Origin: Mytilinidion resinicola
Lineage: Eukaryota; Ascomycota; Dothideomycetes; Mytilinidiales; Mytilinidiaceae
Direction of reading: 5' to 3'
NCBI RefSeq assembly: GCF_010093595.1
Contig: NW_022985437.1
Coordinates: 3,380,630-3,444,629, forward strand
DNA length: 64,000 nucleotides
In this document: positions 1 to 11,009 of the stretch, one piece after another
How positions within the stretch are numbered: position 1 is the stretch's first letter
Layout: every line of letters begins with the position of its first letter
Translations under genes and position numbers: made by a program
The notes under the pieces: generated by a model
What the model saw: the letters and a program-made list of their open reading frames with translations, nothing else
The model's database searches: none
Told to the model about the DNA's origin: nothing

Positions 1-3000
1 ATCCGCGTCGTCACCGGCGTCTCCATCCAGCGATTGGGCTACGCCGGCCTGCGACGCATTGCCTTCACTCCCAAGGACGGCCTCCGAATCGAGCTTCGCG
101 GCATCAAGCTTACCCTCCACCGCCCGACCTTCGCACAACCAACATGGCTCAGCGTGGTTCTGACCGAGCTGAAAGTCACCGTGGACTTGAGACCATTGGG
201 GGACAAGCCGAGAAAGCGGCACAACGGGTGGACGCATTGGTCCAATGGCTCTGCGGAGAAGGACGGCGGGAACACCTCGTCCTCGTCCGAGCCGTCCACA
301 GAGGAAGACACTCAGGACGACCCCGGGGAATTGGACAGTCAGAGGAGTAGGACCTGGGAGACTTTGACCAAGGCCAAGGAGAAGATAAAGCGCCTGCACC
401 GGAAGATCAAATGGATACGGCTGGTCGATTTGGTCGCGTCGACGTCTACCCTCGTTATCGTCGACGTGGGGTCTATACAAGTGGGGAACTTCACAATGGC
501 AGTGGACACACGACGCAAGACGGTGGATCGGACTCGACTATTCCAACACCAGAAGTCTGGCACCAAGGGCCAAAGCCCTGCCGAATGGATTTTTACTGTT
601 CGGAGCATTCTCTTTACACCGGAAGGCAAAGACTCGACCGAGGTCCTGGATCACTGCACCCTGAACGTCCACGGCCTGTTGTATCAAGAGCTCGATGGCC
701 TCCGAGATGCCTCAATCGCCCTGAAGCTAGGCCGCCTCAGTCTCCCATACGATGACATCAAAAACAGCATGGATCGAGCAAAGGTCTGCCGCATCAATCA
801 CGGACATGCACACTCTGTTGAACCGGACATTTCCTTTGTTGATGTCATGGAAGAGCTGGACCAGCCTGGAAGTCGGGAAGAAAATATCGTGCGCACTGTT
901 TCTGATTCCAAGGAATTCGCGGCTTCAATTCTCCGTGGCATCCAGGAAATCCAATTTGCCGTCAGCTTCTTCGGCTTAACCAAGGAAATTCAGCCGCTCC
1001 AATGTGACGACGATTCTCCAATGTGGATGAATATTTCTATGAAGGAAGTCGGCATGGACTTGTTGCGCCTCGACCCCCGAAGCCCAGCCCATCTAATGTA
1101 TTTTTCCCGCAACGACATCGCTCACCAGGCGCTCATTGCTGCTATTTCTATCTCGGTTGGCATCGATGATGGAAAGCATCCCGAACGTCTGCTGTACGTG
1201 CCCATGGCAACTACTACCGTCAACACCACCCTGCCTTCTAAGACGCTTCAATTCTCAAACGAAAAGAATGTCGCCGAGAGGAACACTAACATTCTTTTTG
1301 CCAACCTTGTCGTCACTTCGCCTTCTTTCGACTTTGATCCGAAACATCTTCCCCTCCTTACCGCATTCTTGCACGGCTCGAAACATCGACCGAGGCCTCC
1401 TGCGCGGCACCACAAACGTCACCTTCTTTCTCGTCTCCTCCCGAAAGCTAACATCAAGATATCCATTCATGAACCTGTGATTCGTGTCACGCTCCCACCA
1501 ATGGAACCTGAGAAGAAAGGCACCGACGAATTTGATCTCTTAATCTTCGCCATGTCTTCGGCATCTCTCGACGTTGAGTCATCCCATTCAGCAGATGGAG
1601 ACCTCCATTACTCGCTCCTGTCCACCTTCCGGGTCAACTCAAACCAGCTATACTACCAGACCGCTTGCAGCGAGAAGCACAATCTGCTCTTGATTGACGG
1701 TCTTGAGTTAAAACTCCAGCTCAGCGCATCTCCCGAGGTCGTGGTGGTGATAAACGGCAATCTACAGACCTTTTCGCTCTATATGGTAAGGCCAGAGATC
1801 AGCGAAGGGCTTCATCAAATCGTCGCGCAACTCCAAAGCGATATGGTTCGGAAACGAAGGGCCCCAATCCGGCACAAACAAGCAAACTTCCTACGCAGGT
1901 GGCCTGCCTGGCTGCTCCACGCAAGCTTCCAAGGCTCAGACTTCAACTTCGAAGTCGCCGGGGTAGACCCAGAAGTCTCCAAGCATGCACGAGGATTCGC
2001 CCTGCACCTCGAATCATGGACTGCAGAGTACAAACAAAACAAGGCAGACGATACCGATGCTCGACCCCAGAGACGACGAGCTCCGAGCCGAACCATCAAT
2101 CGCGACGACTACCTACTCAGACCGTCGGCACCTTCGTCCCCGCGCAGAAAGGTTGGCGACAGCACCGACGGTAGACGTCTTGCTCTGCATTGGCATGGCT
2201 TAGAAGGGTTTGTCATGGAGGGGGCAGATACTTGGGAAGTGGAACCATTTCTTTCGTTGCCTCGGATGGAGGTTGCATTCACGACATCGACCGACAAACA
2301 AGGCCCCGTATTCCACGTCAACTCCTTCGCCAAAAGCCTCTACCTTCACTACTCACTCTATCGTCATTTCTCCGTGGGAGTGGCAGGTCTTGTCCTTCGG
2401 AGAACTTTCTTCCGCCAACCAGCGCACTCGAATGGTTTGCCAACTACCCCGGGGGCCGTTAGACATCTTGCTGTGCCGTCGGTAGATGGCGACGCCGTTG
2501 ATCCAGCCACTGGAAAAAGGCCCGAGATTGTCGCCTTGGATTTCAAGGCCACGTTTGTCCAAGTGAAGGCCGACATGCCATCTGATCCACCACTCATGCT
2601 TCAAATACATAGCCTCGAGGCAGGTAGACACCGGTGGGCGAACCCGTTTCTGAGTTCACGTCTTGTGCGGCTCTATACCGAAACTCCGAACATCAAGAAG
2701 GTGTGGAGCCGCTTCGTCAGCATCAAGACCCTACGACTAGATTACCGACAACAGAAACGCAAATACGGCACCACTGTATCAGAAGACAAGTCGTTTGATA
2801 TCGTTACCGATGCAATCCGACTTGCAGTCCCACATCAGTTAGTGCTTCACGAGGTATTTGACAATATCACGAATATTGTAAAGACAACGGAACAGCTTCA
2901 CCATCGATTCCAGACGGGTAGCAGCGACTACATGCTTGACAAGCCTCCACAAGGCCCTAAGCATGTGCCAAAAGTCTCACTTCGAAGTCAAGCCCTTCTT

Positions 3001-6000
3001 TTTGAAATCGAGGACGGCTCATTTGACTGGAAATTAGGAGTCATCTACCGGCTTGGGCTGCTAGAGCAGAAGCAAAGACTTGCCAGAGAAGAAGCCTTCT
3101 GCCTGAAGCTCAAGAAACTCCAAGCTGAGGATGAAAGATCAGAAAATTCTCGGCGTCGAGCAAAGTCGGCCCATCAAGCCCGTGGGAGGAGTAAGCTTCG
3201 AAAAGAAAAAGAGTCCACCGTTCGCCATCAAAGCGAAGGTCGTAGCGACCGTGAATCACCGGAGGAATCCAAAGGAAAAGATCGATTCATGCGCTACAAC
3301 AACGAAGCTCTTGCTGGACTCTCTGGCAAATCGAAAACTACGGCCCAGCATGCGCGAGAGAGGCTGGATCGATTGAACGCCCAGACATGGAAGAAGAGGG
3401 TCGACCATGGTATGAGCAGCCAAAACAGGGCCATGCAAGACATTCGTTCGATATTCTGGGGTCTCGACGAACTGCCGGATGATATTGAGCAAAAGGAGAC
3501 TATCATGGCTATACCTCAACGTCCCGCTTTGATGGCACTCATAATCAGCGACGTGGAAATTACTCTCGATAAGCCTTCTTTCCCTGTACAAGAATATCCC
3601 AAGTTCCTTAATCGAATCGGAAAGGGGATGCCATTCGACATGCAGTACTCACTCCTGATACCAACGCACGTCAAAATCAGCATGGGGGAGGCAAGGGTGA
3701 CGCTGAGAGATTACCCGCTGCCATTTCTGCATGTTCCCGCGATTCGATCTGGACAATCTCCAAGGTTGCCGAGCTTGTTTATGGAAACGGACTTCGTCAT
3801 CGCAGAAGAATACAGGGACGTTGAATCCTCTCGAACCCTCCGAATTGTGGTTGTCCCTCCAGAAAAGGATGACAATGGCGAAGACACGGGTGGCTTTGCG
3901 GTCAATGTCAGGCGTACTGTGGCTCCCGTCAAAACATACTCCGACATGAATATCGAGATCAACTCCGGCTATCCCACCCGTATTACGTGGGGCACGTCAT
4001 ATCAGCCAGCAATCCAGGATATGATGCAAGTCATTGAAGGGTTCACCAAGCAAGCAATTGATCCCTCAGAGCGAGTCGGCTTCTGGGATAAAATTAGGCT
4101 AACGTTCCATTCACGTATGAATGTTGTTTGGAAAGGAGATGGCGACGTTCATCTCATACTCAAGGGTAAGTTGAATTGCTCAGTGAGTGAATATATGCTA
4201 ACTGTTGTTCAAGGCTCTCGAGATCCTTATTCGGTCACTGGCCAAGGTGCTGGCTTTGTGATGTGTTGGCAGAACGATGTCCGCTGGAGCATATGCCAAG
4301 ACCCAGATCCGAGGAACTTCATGATCGTCAACAGCGGTGCCTACATCTTGGCTATTCCCGACCTCGGCCATTATGCAAGGCAGGAAGCTAATCCGGATGG
4401 CCAAAGTTCTGAAAGCGCTTCGAGCATCTCGAGCTACAAGCAGAATGCTGTTTTCAGGAAAACTGTGATGAAACTAAGCGGAAACGTCCGCTGGATGTCG
4501 GGCCTGGTTTTCGAGAGAAATGTGGACGAGGGAGGACGGTCATTTGATTTCATACCACATTACGAAGTGGTGCTGAAGCATCCTGATCATGCGAAGCCAT
4601 CGAATGGAAAGGTCAGTCCTGTTAGTTCTCTTTTAATCGTGATATCTACTCACCCCGCGCAGGTATATGACGCTTTCCGGGGATTCCGCAGTCAACATAT
4701 CCACATGTCTGTGGCGGTATCAGCTCCACAAGATCGCGAATGGACCGTGTCGAATCTTGAGCCATCAAAAAATTACAATAGCGTGCATCTCACCCCTCGC
4801 TTCTTCACCCACTTCTTCAGCTGGTGGTCTATGTTTTCCGGTGTCATGTCGCTGCCCATCCGACAAGGCAAGCTCTGGCCAGGCGTCGAAAAGTCAAGCA
4901 AGAAGTTTGGTCGGCATCTCGCTACGATCAAGTATAGCCTCTTACTGTCTCCCCTGTACATGAGCCACATCTACAAGCACAAGGATGCCGAGGACTATGG
5001 TTCTGGCGTTGTGTCAGCGACAGGACTGAAAGTGCGTCTTGATAGCTTTATGCTTGATCTTCATCAACGCCGTGAAGAATTTCGCACTCAAGTCGAAGCG
5101 CCGAAAGACCAGGAAAATTTGAACCAGAACCAGACCACTGGCATGAGGATTAACCAAGCTCAGCTAGATTTCATTTCGGCTGACGTGAGAGCCGTTTCGG
5201 CCAGCATCAACGGCACCAACAATTCCGATCTGGATACAGCCACCGAAGAGATGCTTGTCTCATACCAAGACGATCACCCAAGCGCGGATCTTGCCAAATT
5301 CACTATCCCTGACAATGATTGGGGCTGGGTTGATATGGACGATTTCGTAGAGCTCGGCTGGATACTGCCAGCAGACCGAAACCCGGAAACGAAAATCCTA
5401 CCTCTTGCATTTGCTCCACGGTTCACGTACTTTCGTCAAACAGACCACCAAGACCACATCTCTGGTGACATACATCGGTCGAGTCCCTTCGGTCATGAAC
5501 CTAGTCATCACTGCGTCATGTCGGCGAGAAATGACCCTCGGAGGGTGCAGTGCGGCCTGATTGAACTGCGCCTCAAAAAGGTCAGCGAGCAATTCGAACA
5601 CAATCAGCGCGCTCTTGACGATCAAGAGTTGAGAATCGTCAAGGAGCCTGACGAGAAACAAGAAGAAGCACAACGACGTCTCAACCTATTGCGCGAGCAC
5701 AACGTTACCCTCCAAAGGAAGCAAGCTTTGTTGCAGTCAATGTATGACAGCCTTGTACAACGACTCCAGGAGAATGACCTACGCGCTTCTGCTGATGCTA
5801 GAGATGATCCAGGAGAGGAAGAATTTTATGAGGCCCGAGAAGATTACTACGACATGGATCCAGACGCCAAAGGGCTTGACTCCGCTCCACTAGCAGATTA
5901 TATCAGTGACTTCAACAACAGGTTCATCATCCACAATGCCCACCTAAAATGGAGCAACTCTCTTCGAAATATCATTCTGCGATACATCCACCAAGTCAGT

Positions 6001-8859
6001 CAGCGAAGAGGTTTCGTGTACTACATGTCTAGAAGAGCCGTCAAGTTTATTCTCGACATCGTAGAAGAGCAGAAGAAGTTCAATCAACCAGCAGGGGCAC
6101 CAACCACTCCCGGCACTACTTCCAGTTTTCCTCTATCTCCCCAGGAGGACGATGACCTCAACATCCAGGATCGTGTTGACCAGCTCCTTCAAGATGGGAA
6201 GAAATTCGTGGCCGCGAACGACCCAGTCACAGCAGAGGGTAGCAAACCAGCCGGTAGCGGGGGCCATATGGGGGACGATATTGCACTTGAATTTACCGCA
6301 CAGAATACATACCACGTTCGTCTCATCGCGCCCCAAATTCAACTTCAGAGCGAGAAGAACACGAAAGCCGCTGTACTAGTTACCGCCAAAGGAATGCAAT
6401 TGAAGGTCATCCAGATCATGGACAAGGATCGAGTCACGGACGATGTCAGCGGGCTCGTGCAGCGTCGATTCTCGGCAGCCATGGATAGCTTGCAGATCTT
6501 TGTTACGAATGCGAAGACCTTCACCACCGAGGACCTCCACATGTATTCCGGTAGCACATACGGCACACCAGCTGGGTCGTCCTGGCCACCATGGGTTCCC
6601 TTCGAAGTCATGTTCGAATTCAATACTAATCCATACGGCTTCCAAAGAGTCGTCCAGAGGACTTCCGCAAGTATGCGATTCGACAAGTACAACACTCTGC
6701 GTCTCAAGTACAATGACGATGTCTCGGGTGGTGATACTGGCCCAGCGAAAAGCCCGGACACGCTTGAACAGCGCATCGATCATCTCTGGATTGACTTTCC
6801 CCATGTGCGTGCGCTCTGCAACTCCACGCAGTATTACGCCATGTACATCATCGTTCTTGATCTTCTTCTCTATAGTGAGCCTCTGGAAAAAACGAGGAGT
6901 GAACGATTAGAAAAGATCATGCTTGCCTCGGACTTCAGCGATCTCAAAGGAGCGCCCGAGATGGTCATCAGTTTGCAGGAGAGGATTCGCCAGCTCGAGG
7001 AGATCAAGATGCATTTCCAGGTGAACGAGAAGTACCTGGACCGGCAAGGGTGGAGAGATCGCATTACCATGGAAGCGGATCTAGCCGTCTGTGAGGACGA
7101 GTTGTTCTTCATGATGAAAGCCATAACGACTTCCCAGCGGAAGATGGATGATCGAAGTCAAGGTAAGCAGTCTAATGGCCTTCTGCGGTGGTACATATCA
7201 GCTTCCGAGATTGTCTGGCACCTTCTCAAGGAGAACCAAGAGTCTCTTGCGGAGTTTCAGCTGAAGAATGCTCTCTACGATCGGACCGACAATAACGACG
7301 GATCCAACCTCAATTCCATGGAGATCGAACGAATCCATGGACTCAACCTACTCTCATATGCGCTTTACCCCGAGATGATTGCGCCATACATTGACAACAA
7401 CAGACCTTTCGCCGAAGGCCGAGACACCAAGATGTTAAGAGTACATTGGCTCATGCTCGAGGCTATCGCCGGCATACCTGTCATGGATCATTTCGAAGTC
7501 AATCTCTTCCCTCTAAAGCTGCAGCTCGAGCATGAAATTGGCAAAAAGCTCTTCGAGTACATCTTCCCTGGCAGCAAGAACGATGCCTCGCCATTCTTGG
7601 TGAAACACATGTTACCCGCACAAGAAGAAGAAGATGAGACTGAGATCGGACGCGGCGCACCTTCGCAACGCTCATCAAACTCACAGAGCCTCAGTTCCGA
7701 ACTTACGAAGAACGGCGATGGCGGTGCGGGGTCTCTAGAGCTACGCCTCCAGCCGACCTTGAACCTCGAACCATCCAAACCAAGGACAGCCAAAACTACT
7801 TTCTCTCGACCAAAGTCTTCTGGCCACGGCGCTCGCCCTAATCCCCATCACCTCCGTCTTTTCAGAGAAAGCGCGCGTTCTGGCTCCGCAATGAACTTGG
7901 GCAGATCCTGGCACCCTAACCGCGATATGTCTTCGGACAACTTGTCCTTGGCCTCTCGCCCGGGCAGTATTCGCAGCAACTCAAATATGTCCGTCGCCAC
8001 GAACTCAGAATCCGACCACGCCCCAAAACGCTTCACGCTGCACCGCTCCACCACCGCCAGCAGCAAAACCGCCAGCAGCAAAGACAAAGCTGCCCGCTCA
8101 GACGACATCACACAAATGATGGAGCGCGCGTCTTCCTACATGACCCTAGCCTACGTCAAGATCCCCAGCATGGTGCTCTGCCTCTCTTACAAGGGCAAAG
8201 GCCAGCGCAACTTCGAAGATGTCCACGACCTTGTGTTCCGCATGCCAACTCTCGAATACCGCAACAAGACATGGTCGAACCTCGATCTCGCCCTCCAACT
8301 TAAAAAAGATGTCATCCGCGCCCTCATCTCTCATACCGGCGCCATCATCGGGAACAAGTTCAGCCGCCATCAACCCACGCGCCAACAGCAGAGCCGCCTC
8401 CGCCAAATCGCGAATAGCAGTACCCTCCTGAATACCTCCCCCGACCTCTCTGGCACTTCTGAGAACAATTCAATGCTCGATGACATCAGCGACGCCAGCG
8501 GCGAGACCAACGGCCCGCGTCGCAGCTTCACCTCTGGTCGGGGCAGCGTGAAAAGCCAGTCCGCAAGCCAGGCGGAGAGCTACGATTCCTCCGCGCACAG
8601 CCTCGCGCGGCGGCCTGGATCCAGCCGTAGTGTCAACGCGCTGGGTATCGAGGCCGAGGGCATGAACTTTGCGGACGAGCTGGGGCGGGTGGATCAGACG
8701 GAGCCGGAGCGGGCGGGCGTGCGGGGGAATTTGAGCAGGCATCTCACGGGTATGGGCATGGGCGGGGCGGGGCGGATTAGGAGCATGAGTGTGAAGAGCG
8801 GCGGGACGACTGGCACGAGGGAGGAGAGGGAGGGGGGCGATGAGAGCGAGGACACGTGA
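1..8859 (+). CDS. fmp27: Fmp27/Hobbit/BLTP2-family bridge-like lipid transfer protein, 5' partial
   Basis: The frame is open from base 1, so the true start lies upstream; the first ATG-like positions inside are not credible starts. About 2,920 codons are present, near the usual family size, so only a short N-terminus (with the membrane anchor) should be missing. The family signatures are visible: GFWDK near nt 4078 (about residue 1360), followed by a KGSRDPY block, and WPPW near nt 6583 (about residue 2195). The C-terminal third is Ser-rich and low-complexity. Two introns are hidden because they keep frame and lack stops: 4166-4213 (48 nt, GTAAGT, GCTAAC branch point) and 4612-4662 (51 nt, ending CGCAG). 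Removing the first restores the KGSRDPY block. Family members are rod-shaped proteins with a hydrophobic groove that move lipids at ER-plasma membrane contacts. The identity is secure; the role is from family knowledge. Confidence 0.93.
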   Translation: MRVVTGVSIQRLGYAGLRRIAFTPKDGLRIELRGIKLTLHRPTFAQPTWLSVVLTELKVTVDLRPLGDKPRKRHNGWTHWSNGSAEKDGGNTSSSSEPSTEEDTQDDPGELDSQRSRTWETLTKAKEKIKRLHRKIKWIRLVDLVASTSTLVIVDVGSIQVGNFTMAVDTRRKTVDRTRLFQHQKSGTKGQSPAEWIFTVRSILFTPEGKDSTEVLDHCTLNVHGLLYQELDGLRDASIALKLGRLSLPYDDIKNSMDRAKVCRINHGHAHSVEPDISFVDVMEELDQPGSREENIVRTVSDSKEFAASILRGIQEIQFAVSFFGLTKEIQPLQCDDDSPMWMNISMKEVGMDLLRLDPRSPAHLMYFSRNDIAHQALIAAISISVGIDDGKHPERLLYVPMATTTVNTTLPSKTLQFSNEKNVAERNTNILFANLVVTSPSFDFDPKHLPLLTAFLHGSKHRPRPPARHHKRHLLSRLLPKANIKISIHEPVIRVTLPPMEPEKKGTDEFDLLIFAMSSASLDVESSHSADGDLHYSLLSTFRVNSNQLYYQTACSEKHNLLLIDGLELKLQLSASPEVVVVINGNLQTFSLYMVRPEISEGLHQIVAQLQSDMVRKRRAPIRHKQANFLRRWPAWLLHASFQGSDFNFEVAGVDPEVSKHARGFALHLESWTAEYKQNKADDTDARPQRRRAPSRTINRDDYLLRPSAPSSPRRKVGDSTDGRRLALHWHGLEGFVMEGADTWEVEPFLSLPRMEVAFTTSTDKQGPVFHVNSFAKSLYLHYSLYRHFSVGVAGLVLRRTFFRQPAHSNGLPTTPGAVRHLAVPSVDGDAVDPATGKRPEIVALDFKATFVQVKADMPSDPPLMLQIHSLEAGRHRWANPFLSSRLVRLYTETPNIKKVWSRFVSIKTLRLDYRQQKRKYGTTVSEDKSFDIVTDAIRLAVPHQLVLHEVFDNITNIVKTTEQLHHRFQTGSSDYMLDKPPQGPKHVPKVSLRSQALLFEIEDGSFDWKLGVIYRLGLLEQKQRLAREEAFCLKLKKLQAEDERSENSRRRAKSAHQARGRSKLRKEKESTVRHQSEGRSDRESPEESKGKDRFMRYNNEALAGLSGKSKTTAQHARERLDRLNAQTWKKRVDHGMSSQNRAMQDIRSIFWGLDELPDDIEQKETIMAIPQRPALMALIISDVEITLDKPSFPVQEYPKFLNRIGKGMPFDMQYSLLIPTHVKISMGEARVTLRDYPLPFLHVPAIRSGQSPRLPSLFMETDFVIAEEYRDVESSRTLRIVVVPPEKDDNGEDTGGFAVNVRRTVAPVKTYSDMNIEINSGYPTRITWGTSYQPAIQDMMQVIEGFTKQAIDPSERVGFWDKIRLTFHSRMNVVWKGDGDVHLILKGKLNCSVSEYMLTVVQGSRDPYSVTGQGAGFVMCWQNDVRWSICQDPDPRNFMIVNSGAYILAIPDLGHYARQEANPDGQSSESASSISSYKQNAVFRKTVMKLSGNVRWMSGLVFERNVDEGGRSFDFIPHYEVVLKHPDHAKPSNGKVSPVSSLLIVISTHPAQVYDAFRGFRSQHIHMSVAVSAPQDREWTVSNLEPSKNYNSVHLTPRFFTHFFSWWSMFSGVMSLPIRQGKLWPGVEKSSKKFGRHLATIKYSLLLSPLYMSHIYKHKDAEDYGSGVVSATGLKVRLDSFMLDLHQRREEFRTQVEAPKDQENLNQNQTTGMRINQAQLDFISADVRAVSASINGTNNSDLDTATEEMLVSYQDDHPSADLAKFTIPDNDWGWVDMDDFVELGWILPADRNPETKILPLAFAPRFTYFRQTDHQDHISGDIHRSSPFGHEPSHHCVMSARNDPRRVQCGLIELRLKKVSEQFEHNQRALDDQELRIVKEPDEKQEEAQRRLNLLREHNVTLQRKQALLQSMYDSLVQRLQENDLRASADARDDPGEEEFYEAREDYYDMDPDAKGLDSAPLADYISDFNNRFIIHNAHLKWSNSLRNIILRYIHQVSQRRGFVYYMSRRAVKFILDIVEEQKKFNQPAGAPTTPGTTSSFPLSPQEDDDLNIQDRVDQLLQDGKKFVAANDPVTAEGSKPAGSGGHMGDDIALEFTAQNTYHVRLIAPQIQLQSEKNTKAAVLVTAKGMQLKVIQIMDKDRVTDDVSGLVQRRFSAAMDSLQIFVTNAKTFTTEDLHMYSGSTYGTPAGSSWPPWVPFEVMFEFNTNPYGFQRVVQRTSASMRFDKYNTLRLKYNDDVSGGDTGPAKSPDTLEQRIDHLWIDFPHVRALCNSTQYYAMYIIVLDLLLYSEPLEKTRSERLEKIMLASDFSDLKGAPEMVISLQERIRQLEEIKMHFQVNEKYLDRQGWRDRITMEADLAVCEDELFFMMKAITTSQRKMDDRSQGKQSNGLLRWYISASEIVWHLLKENQESLAEFQLKNALYDRTDNNDGSNLNSMEIERIHGLNLLSYALYPEMIAPYIDNNRPFAEGRDTKMLRVHWLMLEAIAGIPVMDHFEVNLFPLKLQLEHEIGKKLFEYIFPGSKNDASPFLVKHMLPAQEEEDETEIGRGAPSQRSSNSQSLSSELTKNGDGGAGSLELRLQPTLNLEPSKPRTAKTTFSRPKSSGHGARPNPHHLRLFRESARSGSAMNLGRSWHPNRDMSSDNLSLASRPGSIRSNSNMSVATNSESDHAPKRFTLHRSTTASSKTASSKDKAARSDDITQMMERASSYMTLAYVKIPSMVLCLSYKGKGQRNFEDVHDLVFRMPTLEYRNKTWSNLDLALQLKKDVIRALISHTGAIIGNKFSRHQPTRQQQSRLRQIANSSTLLNTSPDLSGTSENNSMLDDISDASGETNGPRRSFTSGRGSVKSQSASQAESYDSSAHSLARRPGSSRSVNALGIEAEGMNFADELGRVDQTEPERAGVRGNLSRHLTGMGMGGAGRIRSMSVKSGGTTGTREEREGGDESEDT
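4166..4213 (+). other. In-frame intron in the Fmp27-like gene
   Basis: The donor is GTAAGT, the branch point GCTAAC and the acceptor CAAG. It is 48 nt, a multiple of three, without a stop, so a naive ORF reads through it and inserts 16 foreign residues in a conserved block. Confidence 0.8.
4612..4662 (+). other. In-frame intron in the Fmp27-like gene
   Basis: The donor is GTCAGT and the acceptor GCGCAG after a pyrimidine-rich stretch. It is 51 nt, a multiple of three and stop-free. Splicing joins a lysine codon directly to the following VYDAFRGF segment. Confidence 0.7.
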
Positions 8860-9389
8860 GTTATGGCCGTTTTCCGTGTGGTGTCGAATGCATCTAATGT
8901 AGAGTAGGATAAAGAGGAAATCTAAGCTCTTGCTAGGGAAGCTTGTGCATGGATTGCCGGGCCACGGTCATTCTTAGCCGCTGTTTCGAAGGCAGAGGCA
9001 GCGGTGTGTTCTAATTTCTAATTTTTGTAAAGAGCGAGTTCTGTGGTGTGCATTTTCCTGGCGCTTTATGAGTAGCATTGGTGGGCGGGCGGCTTTCTGG
9101 GATGATATGGCAAGGGTGTGGGTGGACGGTTTATACCAGTCGGGACAAACTTGAAGGGGATGGACGGCATTTGTTATGGGGTACGCGAGTTGGAGCGTTC
9201 ATCTGTAGGTTGGGAATGTAGGAATCTCATTTGTCTATTTCGAATATTTCGGTGTTGGTGCTGCAAAGGTCAGCCCGCCCCATCTATCATCATCGAATCA
9301 TCATTCAAGTTGCTCTTTCTTGCCGCTGCTTGGGGCACACCCGTGGACTGTTCCAAGCTCGAAGATGATGTAATAGCCGATGCGTGTAT
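8860..9389. other. 3' flank of the Fmp27-like gene, no gene recognised
   Basis: About 530 bases follow the stop codon. I see short ORFs only, none with a recognisable family. It probably holds the 3' UTR and spacer before the tandem repeat block. Confidence 0.5.
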
Positions 9390-10240
9390 AGTGAGCTAGC
9401 TTTTGACTGGCCGGGTACCTGCTGGCTGGGCTACCCCTAACGGTGGTGTTGAGCAAGCAAGAGCTAAAGTCGAGCACTTCTGTGTCCATGTGCTGAAAAT
9501 TCAAACCTGGTAAACCAACGTCAAGGGTGGTGCAGTAGAGATTAGGCTATCTTTTGACTGGTTGAATACCGGCGATGTGGGCTACTCCCCACAGTGGTGT
9601 TGAGCGAGCAAGAGCCGAACTCACGCACTGCTGTATCTATGTGCCGAACCTAAAGACGTAGAATACCATTGCTAAGGTTGGTGCAGTGATGACAGGCTCC
9701 CTTTTGGCTGGTTGAGTGCCTGTTACATGGGGTACTCCTGACAGCGGTACCGAGTAAGCAAGAGGAAAGCCCCGTGAGCGTTATACCCAATGGCCTAACG
9801 TTACGACCTAGGAACTCTGGAGGTGGACGGCTATCAGCAGGAAAGAAATTGGACTAGACACGTCTGTTTGCCACTGCCTGGGGCGCCGTCAGGTCCTTTT
9901 CAAGAACTGAACACGATGCCAAAAAGTTGACACAGTGGAAGTCAGACTGCCCTCTGACTAGCCAGCTATTTTCCATCTGAGCCACTCCTCACAATGGTGT
10001 TGAGCGAGCAAAAGGTGAGCTCAAGCATTACTAAATCCATATTCTGAAATGGAAGACATTCGTAACGATGTTCCAGGTTGACACAGTCGAAAATAGGCTT
10101 GCATTTGACCAGTTGAGTACTTGCTATCTAAGCTACTCCTCATAGTGGCGTTGAGCGGGCAAGAGTAGAAGCGTGCGGCGGTATATCTAGGTGCCAGAAC
10201 TACTAACCTCGTACTCCATGAGATAATAGGCTTGTTGGCC
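9390..10240. repeat. Degenerate tandem repeat, about 150-bp period, about five units
   Basis: A recurring block runs: an 'aggct...ttttgactgg(t)tgag' segment, then 'ctactcc(t/c)...agtggtgttgagcgagcaagag', then 'tgtatctatgtgc'. The 'tttgact(g/a)g' anchor falls near 9401, 9551, 9701, 9951 and 10103. The first three are almost exactly 150 bp apart; the longer gap to the fourth contains a diverged segment. Units are only partly identical, so the array is old. No coding potential is evident. A single related unit lies at 18945-19085. Confidence 0.75.
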
Positions 10241-11009
10241 ACGGAGCACCTGTTGGACTGCTCCAGCCAATCAGAGGGCTAGACGGTAGGTGCATCTTTA
10301 TACCATTTCGAGGGTGTCTGCACAACAACTCGGGCCTGTTCTAATGCCTCTCGGGTGCGTCCTCATCGTGGCGCTCAACATTCAATAGGACGAGAGGTTA
10401 GAACTGTGGGTAGGCTGCGCGGTGTTGCAGTGACGACCCGTTGTTCATAGGACCGAAATCCTTCACAGATAAGATTTTCCCATCTTATCTTCTAGTTGCC
10501 CGAAAAGCAGCTACAGGGCGAGTGAAGGTCAGCTGAATTGTGTTTCTTCATCTTTGGGGGTCCAATAGATCCAAGGCTCTGCTTATTCATCGTCTTGAGC
10601 AGAACTCGGCTGCTACTTCCAGCCACACGGTCAACTCTAGTCGCTACCCTACAACACACCGCGAGATCCTGCCCGCTCACGTCCAACCTTGGGTCCAACA
10701 GACGGTACCATCACAGCTTTTCATATCATCAGCACTGAGCATCCCATATCCTCGGGCTCCGATTCATCTACATCAGTGAAACCTGGTTGCACTTCCAGCA
10801 CCAGTGTCGTCTCCAACTCATCTACGCAACGACACGCCGCGAAGTCTACCCGGCCTACAGTCAACCTTGGATTCCACAGACACAAGCATCACTGAGCTTT
10901 TTTTCATCGTCGCCAAGCGTCGTAGAACGTCTGGCTCACGACACCGCCACTTCAACCACGGCGCAAGCAACAACACAACCACGGAACCACTGCACGACTC
11001 ACCACCACC
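10241..11009. other. Upstream region of the 11010 gene, no gene recognised
   Basis: The last 350 bases are rich in CA/CAC and CT, as in many fungal promoters and 5' UTRs. Several short overlapping ORFs are present but none is convincing. Confidence 0.4.

Noticed and set aside
7163..7201. A third in-frame intron in the Fmp27-like gene (GTAAGC...ATCAG)
   Set aside because: It would be only 39 nt and would remove LLRWYISA, which looks like genuine family sequence.
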